Part shown: piece by piece, positions 25,112-34,216 of the stretch
Layout of the letters: the number at the start of each line of letters is the position of its first letter
Numbering within the stretch: the first letter of the stretch is position 1
Assembly: GCA_036796215.1 (NCBI GenBank)
Contig: DAIRDJ010000001.1
Span: 29,613-93,612 of the forward strand
Length of the DNA stretch: 64,000 bases
DNA from: SLRI01 sp036796215
GTDB lineage: Bacteria > Pseudomonadota > Alphaproteobacteria > Geminicoccales > Geminicoccaceae
Direction of reading: 5' to 3'
Made by a program: the position numbers and the translations under genes
Notes under the pieces: generated by a model
What the model was told of the DNA's origin: nothing
Databases searched by the model: none
The model's input: the letters and a program-made list of their open reading frames with translations, nothing else

Positions 25112-25136
25112 AAAAAACGAGCGAGCAGCGCCTGCT
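25112..25136 (-). terminator. Possible Rho-independent terminator after MFS gene
   Basis: Read on the minus strand, a short AGCAG/CTGCT stem (25124-25136) is followed after six bases by a run of six U (25117-25112). It lies 45 bases beyond the stop of the MFS gene. The stem is short, so the call is tentative. Confidence 0.35.
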
Positions 25137-25180
25137 GCCGGCCAGTGATCGGGGGATGTAGGCCAAGCGGCGGTCCTGTG

Positions 25181-26395
25181 TCAATCGGCATTCGCCCGGA
25201 GCATGCGCCACTGCAGCCAAGCGTAGACGGCGACGAAGATCAACGCACCGGCGAGCATGGCGGCGCGGAGCCCGACCGCCTCGGCCAGCGCCCCCAAGGC
25301 GAGTGCGCCGAGCGCCGGCACGCTTCTGAAGACGAGGCCGAAAAAGCTCATCACCCGGCCGCGCAGCGCCGGCTCGACGCCCATCTGGATCGCCGTGTGC
25401 AGCCCGACGCCGCAGGCGATGAGGACGAAGCCGAAGGCGGCGATCGCCGGGACGGCGAGCCAGATCGAGGGGCTGAGCGCGAAGGCGGCTGCCGTCGCGG
25501 CAACGGCGAGTTGCAGCCGCACCGCCTGCTGGAGATCGAGGCTCGCACCCAGCCGTGCCACCCAGAGTCCGCCGAGGACCGCCCCCAGACCCATGGCCGC
25601 GCTCAAGGTGGCAAGGCCTTCCACACCGGCACCGAAGACCCCCTCGGCGAAGCCCGGCAAGAGATCGCCCAGCGGCCTGACGGCGAGCGAAAGTGCGATG
25701 AAAAAGGCAAACAGCGGCGCCAGGAGCGGGCTCTGCGCAATGTGGCGAAAGCCGTCGGTGATTGCCCGCCCGGCCCCCTGCCAACGCGTCGGGGTCAGCG
25801 CTTCGGTGAGCACGAGGCCGGGCAGCACCAGGATGATCGGGACATAGCTCAGCGTATTGACGAGAAGGGCCGCCGGCACACCCGAGAGCACGATGACGAA
25901 GCCGGCCAAGGCCGGGCCGACGAAGCGGGCACCGTTGAAGACGACGCTGTTCAGGGCTATGGCCGTCGGCAGGTGCTCCCGGCCGACCAAGGCCGGGATC
26001 AGGGCGAGACGGGCCGGCTGGTTGATACCGATGATCGCCCCCTTGAGCCCGACCATGGCGACCAGCCCGGCGATGCCGATGGCCCCGGCCATGATCAAGA
26101 GGGCCGTCGCCAATGTGGCGAGGGCCAGGGCGCTCTGCGTCCAGACCATGATCCGCCGCCGGTCGAAGCGGTCGGCGAGCACGCCGGCGAAGGGCCCGAT
26201 CAGGACGGCCGGGAAAAGATCGGCGAAGGCCACCATGCCGAGCCAGAAGGGCGAGGCGGTGAGCTCCCAGGCATACCAGCCGACGGCCGTGCGCTGCATC
26301 CAGGTGCCGATCACCGAGATCGCATTGGCCGACATGTAGGTGCGAAAAGCGGGCTCCTGCAGGGCAGCACGAATCGGGCCCAGGGTCACCGCCAC
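25181..26395 (-). CDS. MFS exporter, DHA3/enterobactin-exporter-like
   Basis: A 404-residue major facilitator with about twelve membrane segments. The N-terminus (FRTYMSANAISVIGTWMQRTAVGW) and the loop GVLADRFDRRRIM between helices two and three place it in the MFS_3 (TIGR00900, EntS-like) group of exporters. Substrates in this group include siderophores and macrolides, and none can be named here. It is divergent from xthA, and the gap of 114 bases holds both promoters. No siderophore genes are in the window. Confidence 0.88.
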   Translation of the reverse strand: MAVTLGPIRAALQEPAFRTYMSANAISVIGTWMQRTAVGWYAWELTASPFWLGMVAFADLFPAVLIGPFAGVLADRFDRRRIMVWTQSALALATLATALLIMAGAIGIAGLVAMVGLKGAIIGINQPARLALIPALVGREHLPTAIALNSVVFNGARFVGPALAGFVIVLSGVPAALLVNTLSYVPIILVLPGLVLTEALTPTRWQGAGRAITDGFRHIAQSPLLAPLFAFFIALSLAVRPLGDLLPGFAEGVFGAGVEGLATLSAAMGLGAVLGGLWVARLGASLDLQQAVRLQLAVAATAAAFALSPSIWLAVPAIAAFGFVLIACGVGLHTAIQMGVEPALRGRVMSFFGLVFRSVPALGALALGALAEAVGLRAAMLAGALIFVAVYAWLQWRMLRANAD

Positions 26396-26509
26396 ATCTT
26401 CGCCTCACCGACCATCGCTGCCACGTCACCTCTTTGCAGCACCTGCCGTCCGCCGGTATGCACCGCAGCACGGCCCTTGACCAGGGCTGCAGCCCACTGG
26501 AGCCCCGCC

Positions 26510-27307
26510 TTGCGTCTGAAGATCACCACCTGGAACGCCAACTCCGTGCGGCTGCGCGAAGCGGCGCTGCGCCGGATCGTGGCGGAGATCGACCCCGACG
26601 TCCTCTGCCTGCAGGAGACCAAGGTCGCGGACGACAGGTTCCCGCACGAGTTGATTATCGATCTCGGTTTCGAGCACCGCTTCGTCCACGGCCAGAAGGG
26701 CTATCACGGCGTGGCGGTGCTGGCGAAAGTGCCGCTCGGCCGGTGCGGCACCCACAAATGGTGCGGCATCGAGGACAGCCGGCATGCCGTGTGCGAGCTG
26801 CCGGGCGGGATCGAGCTGCACAATCTCTATATCCCAGCGGGCGGCGACGTGCCGGACCCGGACGAGAACCCGAAGTTCCGGCACAAGCTGCAGATGCTCG
26901 ACGAATTGGCCGACTGGTTCACCGGCAACCGCGACGACGCGCGGCGGGCGGTGCTGCTGGGTGATCTCAACATCGCCCCGCTCGAGACCGATGTCTGGAG
27001 CCACAAGCAGCTCTTGTCCGTGGTCAGCCACACCCCTGTCGAGGTCGAGAAGCTGGATCGGCTGCAGGCGAGCCACGGCTGGGTCGACGCCGTCCGTGGA
27101 ATCATCCCGCCGGAGCAGAAGCTCTTCACCTGGTGGAGCTATCGCAACCGCGACTGGAACGCCTCCGATCGCGGCCGCCGGCTCGATCACGTCTGGCTGA
27201 CGCCGGCGCTCGCCCCGGCTTTGCGCGCTGCGGCGGTGACGCGCGCGGCGCGCGGCTGGGAGCAGCCGAGCGACCATGTGCCGGTGACGGTCGAGCTCGA
27301 GATCTAG
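26510..27307 (+). CDS. xthA: Exodeoxyribonuclease III
   Basis: A 265-residue class II AP endonuclease/exonuclease III. It acts in base excision repair, cutting at abasic sites and trimming 3' ends. Motifs are ITTWNANSVR (active-site Asn) at the start, LCLQETKV with the metal-binding Glu, LLGDLNIAP with the catalytic Asp and Asn, and the C-terminal LDHVW and SDHVPV with the catalytic His. TTG 26510 is chosen because CTGGAG lies seven bases upstream and it gives the family N-terminus; the frame is open further upstream without coding character. Its last four bases overlap the end of converging deoA. Confidence 0.94.
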   Translation: MRLKITTWNANSVRLREAALRRIVAEIDPDVLCLQETKVADDRFPHELIIDLGFEHRFVHGQKGYHGVAVLAKVPLGRCGTHKWCGIEDSRHAVCELPGGIELHNLYIPAGGDVPDPDENPKFRHKLQMLDELADWFTGNRDDARRAVLLGDLNIAPLETDVWSHKQLLSVVSHTPVEVEKLDRLQASHGWVDAVRGIIPPEQKLFTWWSYRNRDWNASDRGRRLDHVWLTPALAPALRAAAVTRAARGWEQPSDHVPVTVELEI

Positions 27308-28605
27308 AGCCGCTCGACGATTACCGGTGCCGCTGCTGGTGGCGCCGCGCCGATCGTGAACGCACCAGCGAGACGGGTAGCGATGTCCGATGCCACGTCG
27401 GGGTCACGGCCGTGGACGAGGACCAGGGGCTCACCCGCCTCGACCCGTTCGCCCAGGCCCCGGACCTCGGCGAGACCCACCGCGTGGTCGATCGTCTGCT
27501 CGGGTGCGGTCCGGCCGCCGCCGAGCTCGATGACGGCGAGGCCGAACTCGCGCGTGGCGACCCTGGTGATCCAGCCGCTGGCGGCGGCCCGGACCGGGAC
27601 CACGACGGGTGCCTCGGGCAGCTCTGCCGAGAGGGCATCGTTCGGCCCGCCCTGGGCTGCCACCATGCGGGCGAAGCGTTCGGCGGCACTGCCTTCGGCG
27701 AGGTGGCGCTCGAGCCGGGCGCGGGCTTCGTTCAGGTCCGTTTCGAGGCCCGAGAGCTGCAGAAGCTCCGCACCCAGGGTCAGGGTGACCTCGGCAAGGC
27801 GGAGGTCGCGGGCCTCGCCTTTGAGGAACGCTACGGCCTCGGCGGCCTCGAGCGCGTTGCCGGCGGTCCGGCCGAGGCACTGGTTCATGTCCGTGACGAT
27901 CGCCCGGGTGGGCAGGCCCGCGGCGTTGGCGACGTCGGCGATCGTTCGGCCGAGGGCACGGGCGTCGTCCAAGGTGGTCATGAACGCTCCGTTGCCGCAT
28001 TTGACGTCCATGACGAGGCCAGTCGTGCCGACGGCGAGCTTCTTGGAAAGGATCGAGGCCACGATCAACGGTCGGCTCTCGACCGTCGCAGTGACGTCGC
28101 GGATCGCATAGAGGCGGCGGTCGGCGGGGGCGAGGTCGTCGGTCTGGCCGACGATGGCGCAGCCGACCGCGCGGACGATGCGCTGGAAGGTGGCGCGGTC
28201 GGGGCGGGTTTCGAAGCCGGCAAAGCTCTCCAGCTTGTCGAGGGTGCCGCCGGTGTGGCCGAGACCGCGGCCGGAGACCATCGGCACATAGGCGCCGGCC
28301 GCCGCCAGGAGGGGGGCCAGGATCAGGCTCACCTTGTCGCCGATGCCGCCGGACGAGTGCTTGTCGAGGGCCGGGCCGGGGAGGTCGTCCCAACGCAACC
28401 TTCGGCCGGAAGCCGCCATGGCGCGGGTCAAGGCCACGGTCTCCGCCTTGTCCATGCCGTTCAGCACCACGGCCATGGCAAAGGCGCCGGCCTGGGCGTC
28501 GCCGAGGCTGCCAGAGGTTAGCCCCTGGACGATGGCCGCGATCTCGCCTGTATCGAGCGCCCGGCGGTCGCGCTTCCTGGCGATGATCTCCTGCGGCAGG
28601 ATCAA
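27304..28605 (-). CDS. deoA: Thymidine phosphorylase
   Basis: A 433-residue pyrimidine nucleoside phosphorylase that splits thymidine or deoxyuridine with phosphate into base and deoxyribose 1-phosphate. It starts LPQEIIARKRD, and the family motif around KHSSGGIGDKVSLIL (phosphate binding) and SGRGLGHTGGTLDKLES is intact; KCGNGAFM follows. The TTG start at 28605 overlaps the deoC stop as TTGA, implying coupled translation. The longer frame from 28668 would lie wholly inside deoC and lacks a ribosome site. It is the last gene of the nucleoside operon. Confidence 0.95.
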   Translation of the reverse strand: MILPQEIIARKRDRRALDTGEIAAIVQGLTSGSLGDAQAGAFAMAVVLNGMDKAETVALTRAMAASGRRLRWDDLPGPALDKHSSGGIGDKVSLILAPLLAAAGAYVPMVSGRGLGHTGGTLDKLESFAGFETRPDRATFQRIVRAVGCAIVGQTDDLAPADRRLYAIRDVTATVESRPLIVASILSKKLAVGTTGLVMDVKCGNGAFMTTLDDARALGRTIADVANAAGLPTRAIVTDMNQCLGRTAGNALEAAEAVAFLKGEARDLRLAEVTLTLGAELLQLSGLETDLNEARARLERHLAEGSAAERFARMVAAQGGPNDALSAELPEAPVVVPVRAAASGWITRVATREFGLAVIELGGGRTAPEQTIDHAVGLAEVRGLGERVEAGEPLVLVHGRDPDVASDIATRLAGAFTIGAAPPAAAPVIVERL

Positions 28606-29363
28606 GGCTGGACCAGCTCGTCGAGGAGCTTCGACGCCCCGAAGCGGAAATGCGCCGCGGTCATCCACCTCTCGCCCATGATCGCCTCGCCGACCTGCCA
28701 GTAGCGCATCGCGTCCCGCGCCGTCCTGACCCCGCCCGAGATCTTGACCCCGACCTTGCCCTCGGCCTCTTGCGCCACGGCGAACAGGAGCGCTGCGGCC
28801 TCGGGCGTGGCGCCCGTCTCGATCTTGCCGGTCGAGGTCTTCAGAAAATCGATCCCGGCCATGACGGCCGAACGGGCGACCGCGGTGATCAGCTCCGGCC
28901 GCTGGAGCCTGCCGGTCTCGAGAATCAGCTTGAGCGTGGTGGTCGGCCCCGCCGCCTCGCGGCAGAGGGTGACGAGCTCGCCGGTGAGCCCGACATCGCC
29001 GTCGAGGGCGGCCTCCAGCGGCGCCACGATATCGACCTCCATCGCCCCTGCGGCGACGGCGACCGCGACGGCGTCGGCCGTGCCGGCGAGATCGTCGCCG
29101 CCGTGCGGGAAGTTGGCGACCGTCGCGAGCCTCGCCCGGCTGCCGTCGAGGCAGCGACGCGCCACCGGCAACGCGTCCGGCAGGACACAGACGGCGGCGA
29201 CCCCGTGCTGCGTGGCCCGGGCGCAGAGCGCTTCGATGTCGGCCTCGGTCTCGTCGCCGTTCAGCGTGGTGAGGTCGATCGCCTCGACGAAGCGGCGGGC
29301 AAGCGCGGCATCCACATCTCGGGCGTCGGCGGCAGCCAGGATGGCGTCGAGGTCAAGTCGCAT
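28602..29363 (-). CDS. deoC: Deoxyribose-phosphate aldolase
   Basis: A 253-residue class I aldolase that cleaves deoxyribose 5-phosphate to acetaldehyde and glyceraldehyde 3-phosphate. The Schiff-base lysine lies in the segment KISGGVRTARDA, the second catalytic lysine in DFLKTSTGK, and EVDIVAP holds the proton-relay Asp. It begins 11 bases inside the end of the cytidine deaminase-PNP fusion gene and ends on the deoA start. With deoA and ribokinase it turns nucleoside sugars into central metabolites, although no phosphopentomutase gene is seen in the window. Confidence 0.96.
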   Translation of the reverse strand: MRLDLDAILAAADARDVDAALARRFVEAIDLTTLNGDETEADIEALCARATQHGVAAVCVLPDALPVARRCLDGSRARLATVANFPHGGDDLAGTADAVAVAVAAGAMEVDIVAPLEAALDGDVGLTGELVTLCREAAGPTTTLKLILETGRLQRPELITAVARSAVMAGIDFLKTSTGKIETGATPEAAALLFAVAQEAEGKVGVKISGGVRTARDAMRYWQVGEAIMGERWMTAAHFRFGASKLLDELVQP

Positions 29364-30567
29364 GGCGGGCGAGCTCCTGCATCGCGTGGGTCAAGAGCCG
29401 CTCTAGGTCGCCCGCGGCCCGGCCGGCGACGGCCAACGTCTCGGCATGGCTCAGGGGTTCGCCGGCGAGCCCGGCCGCCCGGTTGGTGACGATCGAGAGG
29501 CCGAGCACCTTCATGCCGGCATGGCGGGCGAGAATCGCCTCGGGCACGGTGGACATGCCGACGAGATCGGCCCCCATCGCCCGAAAGGCGCGGATCTCGG
29601 CCGGCGTCTCGAAGGAGGGGCCGGGGGTGGCGAGGTAGACGCCCCGGGCGAGGTCGAGGCCGAGCGCCTTGCTGGTCGCTTCGATCACCTGGCGGAGCTC
29701 GGCATCGTAGACCGAGGTCATGTCCGGAAAGCGTGGGCCGACCCGGTCGTCGTTGGGGCCGGTGAGCGGGTTGCTGCCCAGCATGTTGACATGGTCGGTG
29801 ACCACGGCGATGGCGCCGGGTGCGATCGCCGGGTCGATCGCCCCGCTGGCGTTGGTGAGGATCAAGAGCCGGGTGCCCATGGCGGCGAGCGTGCGGATCA
29901 TGGTGGCGAGCGGGCCGGTGCCCTGGCCCTCGTAGAGGTGGACGCGGCCCTGCAGGCAGGCGAGTGGGATGCCCCCGATCCCACCGACGATGAGGCGGCC
30001 GGCGTGACCCTCGATCGAGGGTGTGGGGAAGCCCGGGACCTCGCTGTAGGGCATGATCGCGGGGCTCTCGAGCTGGTCGGCGAAGCCGCCGAGGCCGGAG
30101 CCGAGGATGAGCGCGAGCTTCGGGAACGCGGCGCCGAAGCGGGCCTGCAGCACCTCGGTTGCGGTCGCCGGTGCGGCCGCGCCCAGTGCCAGGGGGCCGA
30201 AAGCCAGGGGCAAGAGCTCGGCCATCGTCGCTGTCCTGACGCTGCCGTCCAAGCCTGCCATGTGGATCGGGGTCGCGGGTGGGGCGAACTCGGCGAGGAG
30301 CTGGCGGCAGCCGCCGCAGGGTGCACAGGGCTCGTTGCCGCTGCCGATCACGGCGACCTCGGCGATGCGCTGTTCGCCCCCGGCGATCATCGCGGCCACG
30401 GCTCCACGCTCGGCGCAGAGACCTTGCGGGTACGAGGCGTTCTCGACATTGGCCCCGACGAAGACCGCACCGCTCGCACTGCGGAGCGCACAGCCGACCT
30501 TGAACGCCGAATAGGGGGCATAGGCGCGGGCCTGGACGGCGCGCGCCCGTTCCAGGAGATCCGTCAT
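29353..30567 (-). CDS. Cytidine deaminase-purine nucleoside phosphorylase fusion protein
   Basis: A single 404-residue frame joins two enzymes. Residues 1-125 are a complete cytidine deaminase (APYSAFKVG; zinc site C51-A-E53 and P-C81-x-x-C84; GANVENASYPQG). Residues 145-404 are a complete purine nucleoside phosphorylase (LGSGLGGF at 155-162, GHAGRL, GRVHLYEG, TNASGAI, ATPGPSFETPAEIR, and N362 in IVTNRAAG, which favours 6-oxopurines). The joining segment is about 20 residues, rich in Ala and Leu, without a stop, and I see no separate start with a ribosome site. ATG 30567 overlaps the upstream permease stop by four bases. These activities are usually encoded by separate genes; here one polypeptide would deaminate cytidine and phosphorolyse guanosine/inosine. 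Confidence 0.9.
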   Translation of the reverse strand: MTDLLERARAVQARAYAPYSAFKVGCALRSASGAVFVGANVENASYPQGLCAERGAVAAMIAGGEQRIAEVAVIGSGNEPCAPCGGCRQLLAEFAPPATPIHMAGLDGSVRTATMAELLPLAFGPLALGAAAPATATEVLQARFGAAFPKLALILGSGLGGFADQLESPAIMPYSEVPGFPTPSIEGHAGRLIVGGIGGIPLACLQGRVHLYEGQGTGPLATMIRTLAAMGTRLLILTNASGAIDPAIAPGAIAVVTDHVNMLGSNPLTGPNDDRVGPRFPDMTSVYDAELRQVIEATSKALGLDLARGVYLATPGPSFETPAEIRAFRAMGADLVGMSTVPEAILARHAGMKVLGLSIVTNRAAGLAGEPLSHAETLAVAGRAAGDLERLLTHAMQELARHAT

Positions 30568-31538
30568 CGTTCCTTCACATAAGGCTGGCCGATGGCCTTG
30601 GGGGCCACCGCACGGCCGACGAAACCGGCCAGCAGCAGGATGGTCAAGAGATAGGGCAGCGCCTGGATCGCCTGGGTCGGCACCTCGCCGATCAGCGGCA
30701 GCTCGACGCCCTGCAGCCTGGCCTGGATGGCATCGGCGAAGGCGAAGAGGAGGCAGGCGAAGAGGACGGGGACCGGGCGCCATTTGCCGAAGATCAGCGC
30801 CGCCAGGGCCAAGAATCCCTTGCCGGCGGACATGTCGCGGGTGAAGCCGGCACCTTGCGCGATCGAGAGATAGGCACCGGCGATGCCGCACAAGAGGCCG
30901 GTGATCATCAGCGCCCGAAAGCGCATGGCGGTAACGGAAATGCCGGCGGTGTCCACCGCACTCGGGTTCTCGCCCACGGCCCTCAGGCGCAGGCCGAAGC
31001 GGGTCTTGTAGACGACCCAGGCGGTGAGCGGGACGGAGAAGGCAGCGACATAGACCAGGATGTTGTGGCCGCTGATCACGTTGGCGTAGAGCGGCCCGAG
31101 GAGGGGGACGTCGGCCAGCGCCTGGGCGAAGGGCAGGTCGATGGAGCGAAAGCGCATGCCCTCGGCCGAGACCGGCACGCGGCCGGCCTGGCGGAACCAG
31201 GCATCGGCGAGGACCGGGCCGAGGCCGGCGACGGTGATGTTGATGGCGACACCGGAGACCACGTGATCGCCGCGGTGGGTGATGCAGGCGAAGCCGTGCA
31301 GCATGGCGAGTGCCAAGGAGACGCCCATGGCGGTCATCAGGCCCACCCAGGCCGAGCCGGTCATGGCAGCCGCAGCGGCGGCGGCGAAGGCGGCCCCCAG
31401 CATCTTGCCCTCGAGGCCGATATCGACGATGCCGCTGCGCTCGGCAAAGAGCCCGGCCATGGCGGCGAGCACCAGCGGTGTGGCGAGGCGGAAGGTGCTC
31501 GCGGTCAAGAGGAGCGCCTGGGTCCAGAGCTCTTCCAT
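30564..31538 (-). CDS. Nucleoside ABC transporter permease (second)
   Basis: A 324-residue inner-membrane permease of the branched-chain/ribose-like family used by BMP-type nucleoside importers (NupQ/YufQ-like). It opens LLLTASTFRLATPLVLAAMAGLFAERSG, and the conserved stretch SGIVDIGLEGKMLGAAF, followed by VGENPSAVDTAGISV, faces the ATPase. About nine hydrophobic segments are present. It follows the first permease gene after nine bases, and its stop overlaps the start of the deaminase-PNP fusion, so transport and cleavage are co-translated. Confidence 0.93.
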   Translation of the reverse strand: MEELWTQALLLTASTFRLATPLVLAAMAGLFAERSGIVDIGLEGKMLGAAFAAAAAAAMTGSAWVGLMTAMGVSLALAMLHGFACITHRGDHVVSGVAINITVAGLGPVLADAWFRQAGRVPVSAEGMRFRSIDLPFAQALADVPLLGPLYANVISGHNILVYVAAFSVPLTAWVVYKTRFGLRLRAVGENPSAVDTAGISVTAMRFRALMITGLLCGIAGAYLSIAQGAGFTRDMSAGKGFLALAALIFGKWRPVPVLFACLLFAFADAIQARLQGVELPLIGEVPTQAIQALPYLLTILLLAGFVGRAVAPKAIGQPYVKER

Positions 31539-31547
31539 CAGGCCCTC

Positions 31548-32648
31548 TCAGGCCACAGCCGGCACGGCCGGGCGGGCGAAGCGGGCCTCGAGCCAGGGGC
31601 GGAACATGTGCTCGAGGGCGCCGGCGAAGAGGATGACGAGGCCCTGGATGACGACCACCATGTCGCGGTTGATCGTCGGCATGTCGAAGGCGAGCTCGGA
31701 GCCGCCCTGGTAGAGCGCACCGAAGAGCAGGGCTGCGAGGACGATGCCGACCGGGTGGCCCCGGCCCATCAGTGCCACGGCGATGCCGACGAAGCCGTAG
31801 CCGCCGGTGAAACCCAGGGTGAGGCGGTGCTGGGCGCCCAGGACCTCGTTGAGCGACATCAGCCCGGCCAAGGCACCCGAGAGGGTCATCGCGATCATGA
31901 TCTGCCGGGCCGGCGAGATGCCGCCATAGACCGCCGCGGGCTCGCTCTTGCCGACCACCCGCAGCTCGTAGCCGGCGCGGGTCTTCCAGACGAAGAGCCA
32001 GTAGAGCAGGCAGCAGACCAGCGCGATGAAGAGCGAGGCGTTCAGGGGCGAGCGGCCGATCACCATGCCGAGGCCGCCGAAGAGTTCGTGCAATTGCGGC
32101 AGCCACATGCGCTGATCGAAGGTCACACTTTCCGGGATCTGCTGACCTTCCCGGCGCAGCGGGTTGACCAGGAGGTAGGTCATGATGGAGGCGGCGATGA
32201 AGTTGAGCATGATCGTGGTGATCACGGTGTGGCTGCCGCGCCGGGCCTGCAGCCAGCCCGGGATGAAGCCCCAGATCCCGCCGAAGAGGGCTGCCGCCAT
32301 GATCCCGATCATGATGCCGACCGGCAGCGGCCAGTGCCCGATATAGATGCCGACGAGGCCGACGCCGAGCCCGCCGATATAGGCCTGGCCCTCGCCGCCG
32401 ATGTTGAAGAGGCCGCACTGGAAGGCGAGGGCCACGGCAAGCCCGGTGAAGATGAAGTTGGTGGTGTAGAAGAGCGTGTAGCCCACGGCCTCGCCGTAGC
32501 CGAAGGCGCCGAAGACGAGAAGCTGGACCGCCTCGAGCGGGCTTTCGCCGAGGATCACGACGATCAGCCCGGCGACCAGGAAGGCCATGGCGAGATTCAT
32601 CAGCGGCAGGAGGCCGTAATTGACCCAGGGCGGCAGCTTGGTCGGCAT
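31548..32648 (-). CDS. Nucleoside ABC transporter permease (first)
   Basis: A 366-residue permease with about ten membrane helices, of the NupP/YufP type. Family marks are FNIGGEGQAYIGGLG in the coupling region and GKSEPAAVYGGI toward the C-terminus. ATG 32648 overlaps the ATPase stop (TGATG), and this start is preferred over the much longer frame upstream, which is a shadow of the ATPase gene. With the second permease it would form the heterodimeric membrane channel of a nucleoside importer. Confidence 0.93.
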   Translation of the reverse strand: MPTKLPPWVNYGLLPLMNLAMAFLVAGLIVVILGESPLEAVQLLVFGAFGYGEAVGYTLFYTTNFIFTGLAVALAFQCGLFNIGGEGQAYIGGLGVGLVGIYIGHWPLPVGIMIGIMAAALFGGIWGFIPGWLQARRGSHTVITTIMLNFIAASIMTYLLVNPLRREGQQIPESVTFDQRMWLPQLHELFGGLGMVIGRSPLNASLFIALVCCLLYWLFVWKTRAGYELRVVGKSEPAAVYGGISPARQIMIAMTLSGALAGLMSLNEVLGAQHRLTLGFTGGYGFVGIAVALMGRGHPVGIVLAALLFGALYQGGSELAFDMPTINRDMVVVIQGLVILFAGALEHMFRPWLEARFARPAVPAVA

Positions 32649-34189
32649 CAGGCGGCCGCCTCCTCGCGGATCCCGGCCATCAGCATGCCGATCCGCCGCG
32701 CATCGGCCTCGGCTGCCATGAGCTCGCCGGTGATCGTGCCGTCGAACATGACGATGATGCGGTCGGCGAGCGAGAGGATCTCGTCGAGCTCGACCGAGAC
32801 CAGAAGAATGGCCTTGCCGGCGTCGCGCATCGCGATCAGCCGGCGGTGGATGAACTCGATGGCGCCGATGTCGACGCCGCGCGTCGGCTGGCCGACGAGC
32901 AGGAGGTCCGGGTCGTGCTCCATCTCCCGCGCCAGCACCAGTTTTTGCTGGTTGCCGCCGGAGAACGAGGTCGCCTGGAGCATCGGGGCCACGGGCCGGA
33001 CGTCGTAGCCCTTCATCCAGCCGAGACAGTGCTCGATGATCCCGCGCTTCTTCAAGAAGCCGTGCTCGGCATAGGCCGGCAGGAGATGGTAGCCGAGAAT
33101 CGCGTTCTCGTAGGCCGCAAAGCCGCGCACCAGGCCCATGCGCAGCCGGTCCTCGGGGACGTGGCCGAGCTTCTTGCGCCGGGCATCCGCCGCATCGAGC
33201 ACCGGCTCGCCGTGCAAGAGCACCCGGCCGGAGGTGATCTTCCGGATACCGGAAAGCGCCTCGAGCAGCTGCGATTGGCCGTTGCCGGCGACCCCGGCGA
33301 TGCCGACGATCTCGCCCGCACGGACGCTGAAGCTCACGTCCTTGACCCGCCTGACGCCCAGTTCGTCCACGACCTCGAGATGCTCGACCTCGAGCACCGG
33401 ATCTCTTGGCCGGGCCGGCTGCTTGTCGACCCGGAGCAGCACCTTGCGGCCGACCATCAGCTCTGCAAGCTCCTCGGTCGTGGTTTCGGCCGTCTTCCTG
33501 TGGGCCACCATCTCGCCGCCGCGCATGACGCTCACAGTGTCGGTGACCGCCATGATCTCGCGCAGCTTGTGGGTGATCAGGATGACCGTCCGGCCCTGCT
33601 CCTTCAGGCTTTTCAGGATGCGAAAGAGGTGGTCGGCTTCCTGGGGGGTCAGGACACCTGTGGGCTCGTCGAGGATGAGCACGCGAGCGCCCCGGAAGAG
33701 GGCCTTGAGGATCTCGACCCGCTGCTGGATGCCGACCGGCAGATCCTCGATCCTGGCGTCGATGTCGACCTCGAGCGAGTAGTCGCGCTCGAGCCTGAGC
33801 AGCTCTTCCCTGGCGCGCGCCGCACCGGCCTCGAGCGTCCAGCCGCCCTCGGCACCCAAGAGGATGTTCTCGAGCACGGTGAACGGCTCGACCAGCATGA
33901 AGTGCTGGTGGACCATGCCGATGCCGGCCGCGATCGCATCCTCGGGCGACTTGATCACCCTTGTCTCGCCGTCCACCAGGATCCGGCCCGAATCGGCCTG
34001 GTAGAAGCCGTAGAGGATGTTCATCAGGGTCGACTTGCCGGCCCCGTTCTCGCCAACGATGCCGTGGATGGTGCCGGGCTGTACGGTGAGCGCAATGTCC
34101 TTGTTGGCGTGGACGGGGCCGAAGGACTTGTTGACGCCCTCGAGCGCCACCGCGGGCGGTGGATCGCCCGCGGTCGTCGCCACGCTCAT
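32648..34189 (-). CDS. Nucleoside ABC transporter ATP-binding protein (tandem ATPase)
   Basis: A 513-residue protein with two fused ATPase domains, as in NupO/RbsA-type importers. The first has Walker A GENGAGKS (about residue 46), a variant signature and Walker B VLILDEPTGVL. The second has the usual degenerate Walker A GVAGNGQS, a full signature FSGGNQQKL and LLLVGQPTRGVDIG. The asymmetry is normal for the family. It starts 27 bases after the binding-protein gene and overlaps the first permease gene. Confidence 0.95.
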   Translation of the reverse strand: MSVATTAGDPPPAVALEGVNKSFGPVHANKDIALTVQPGTIHGIVGENGAGKSTLMNILYGFYQADSGRILVDGETRVIKSPEDAIAAGIGMVHQHFMLVEPFTVLENILLGAEGGWTLEAGAARAREELLRLERDYSLEVDIDARIEDLPVGIQQRVEILKALFRGARVLILDEPTGVLTPQEADHLFRILKSLKEQGRTVILITHKLREIMAVTDTVSVMRGGEMVAHRKTAETTTEELAELMVGRKVLLRVDKQPARPRDPVLEVEHLEVVDELGVRRVKDVSFSVRAGEIVGIAGVAGNGQSQLLEALSGIRKITSGRVLLHGEPVLDAADARRKKLGHVPEDRLRMGLVRGFAAYENAILGYHLLPAYAEHGFLKKRGIIEHCLGWMKGYDVRPVAPMLQATSFSGGNQQKLVLAREMEHDPDLLLVGQPTRGVDIGAIEFIHRRLIAMRDAGKAILLVSVELDEILSLADRIIVMFDGTITGELMAAEADARRIGMLMAGIREEAAA

Positions 34190-34216
34190 CGAGCAAGCGC
34201 CCTCAGTTCTGGCCCC

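Noticed and set aside
31548..34196. An 882-codon frame that would fuse a Pro/Arg-rich leader to the first permease
   Set aside because: The part upstream of 32648 is an out-of-frame reading of the tandem ATPase gene; the permease has its own overlapping ATG. Unlike the deaminase-PNP case, there is no second domain.
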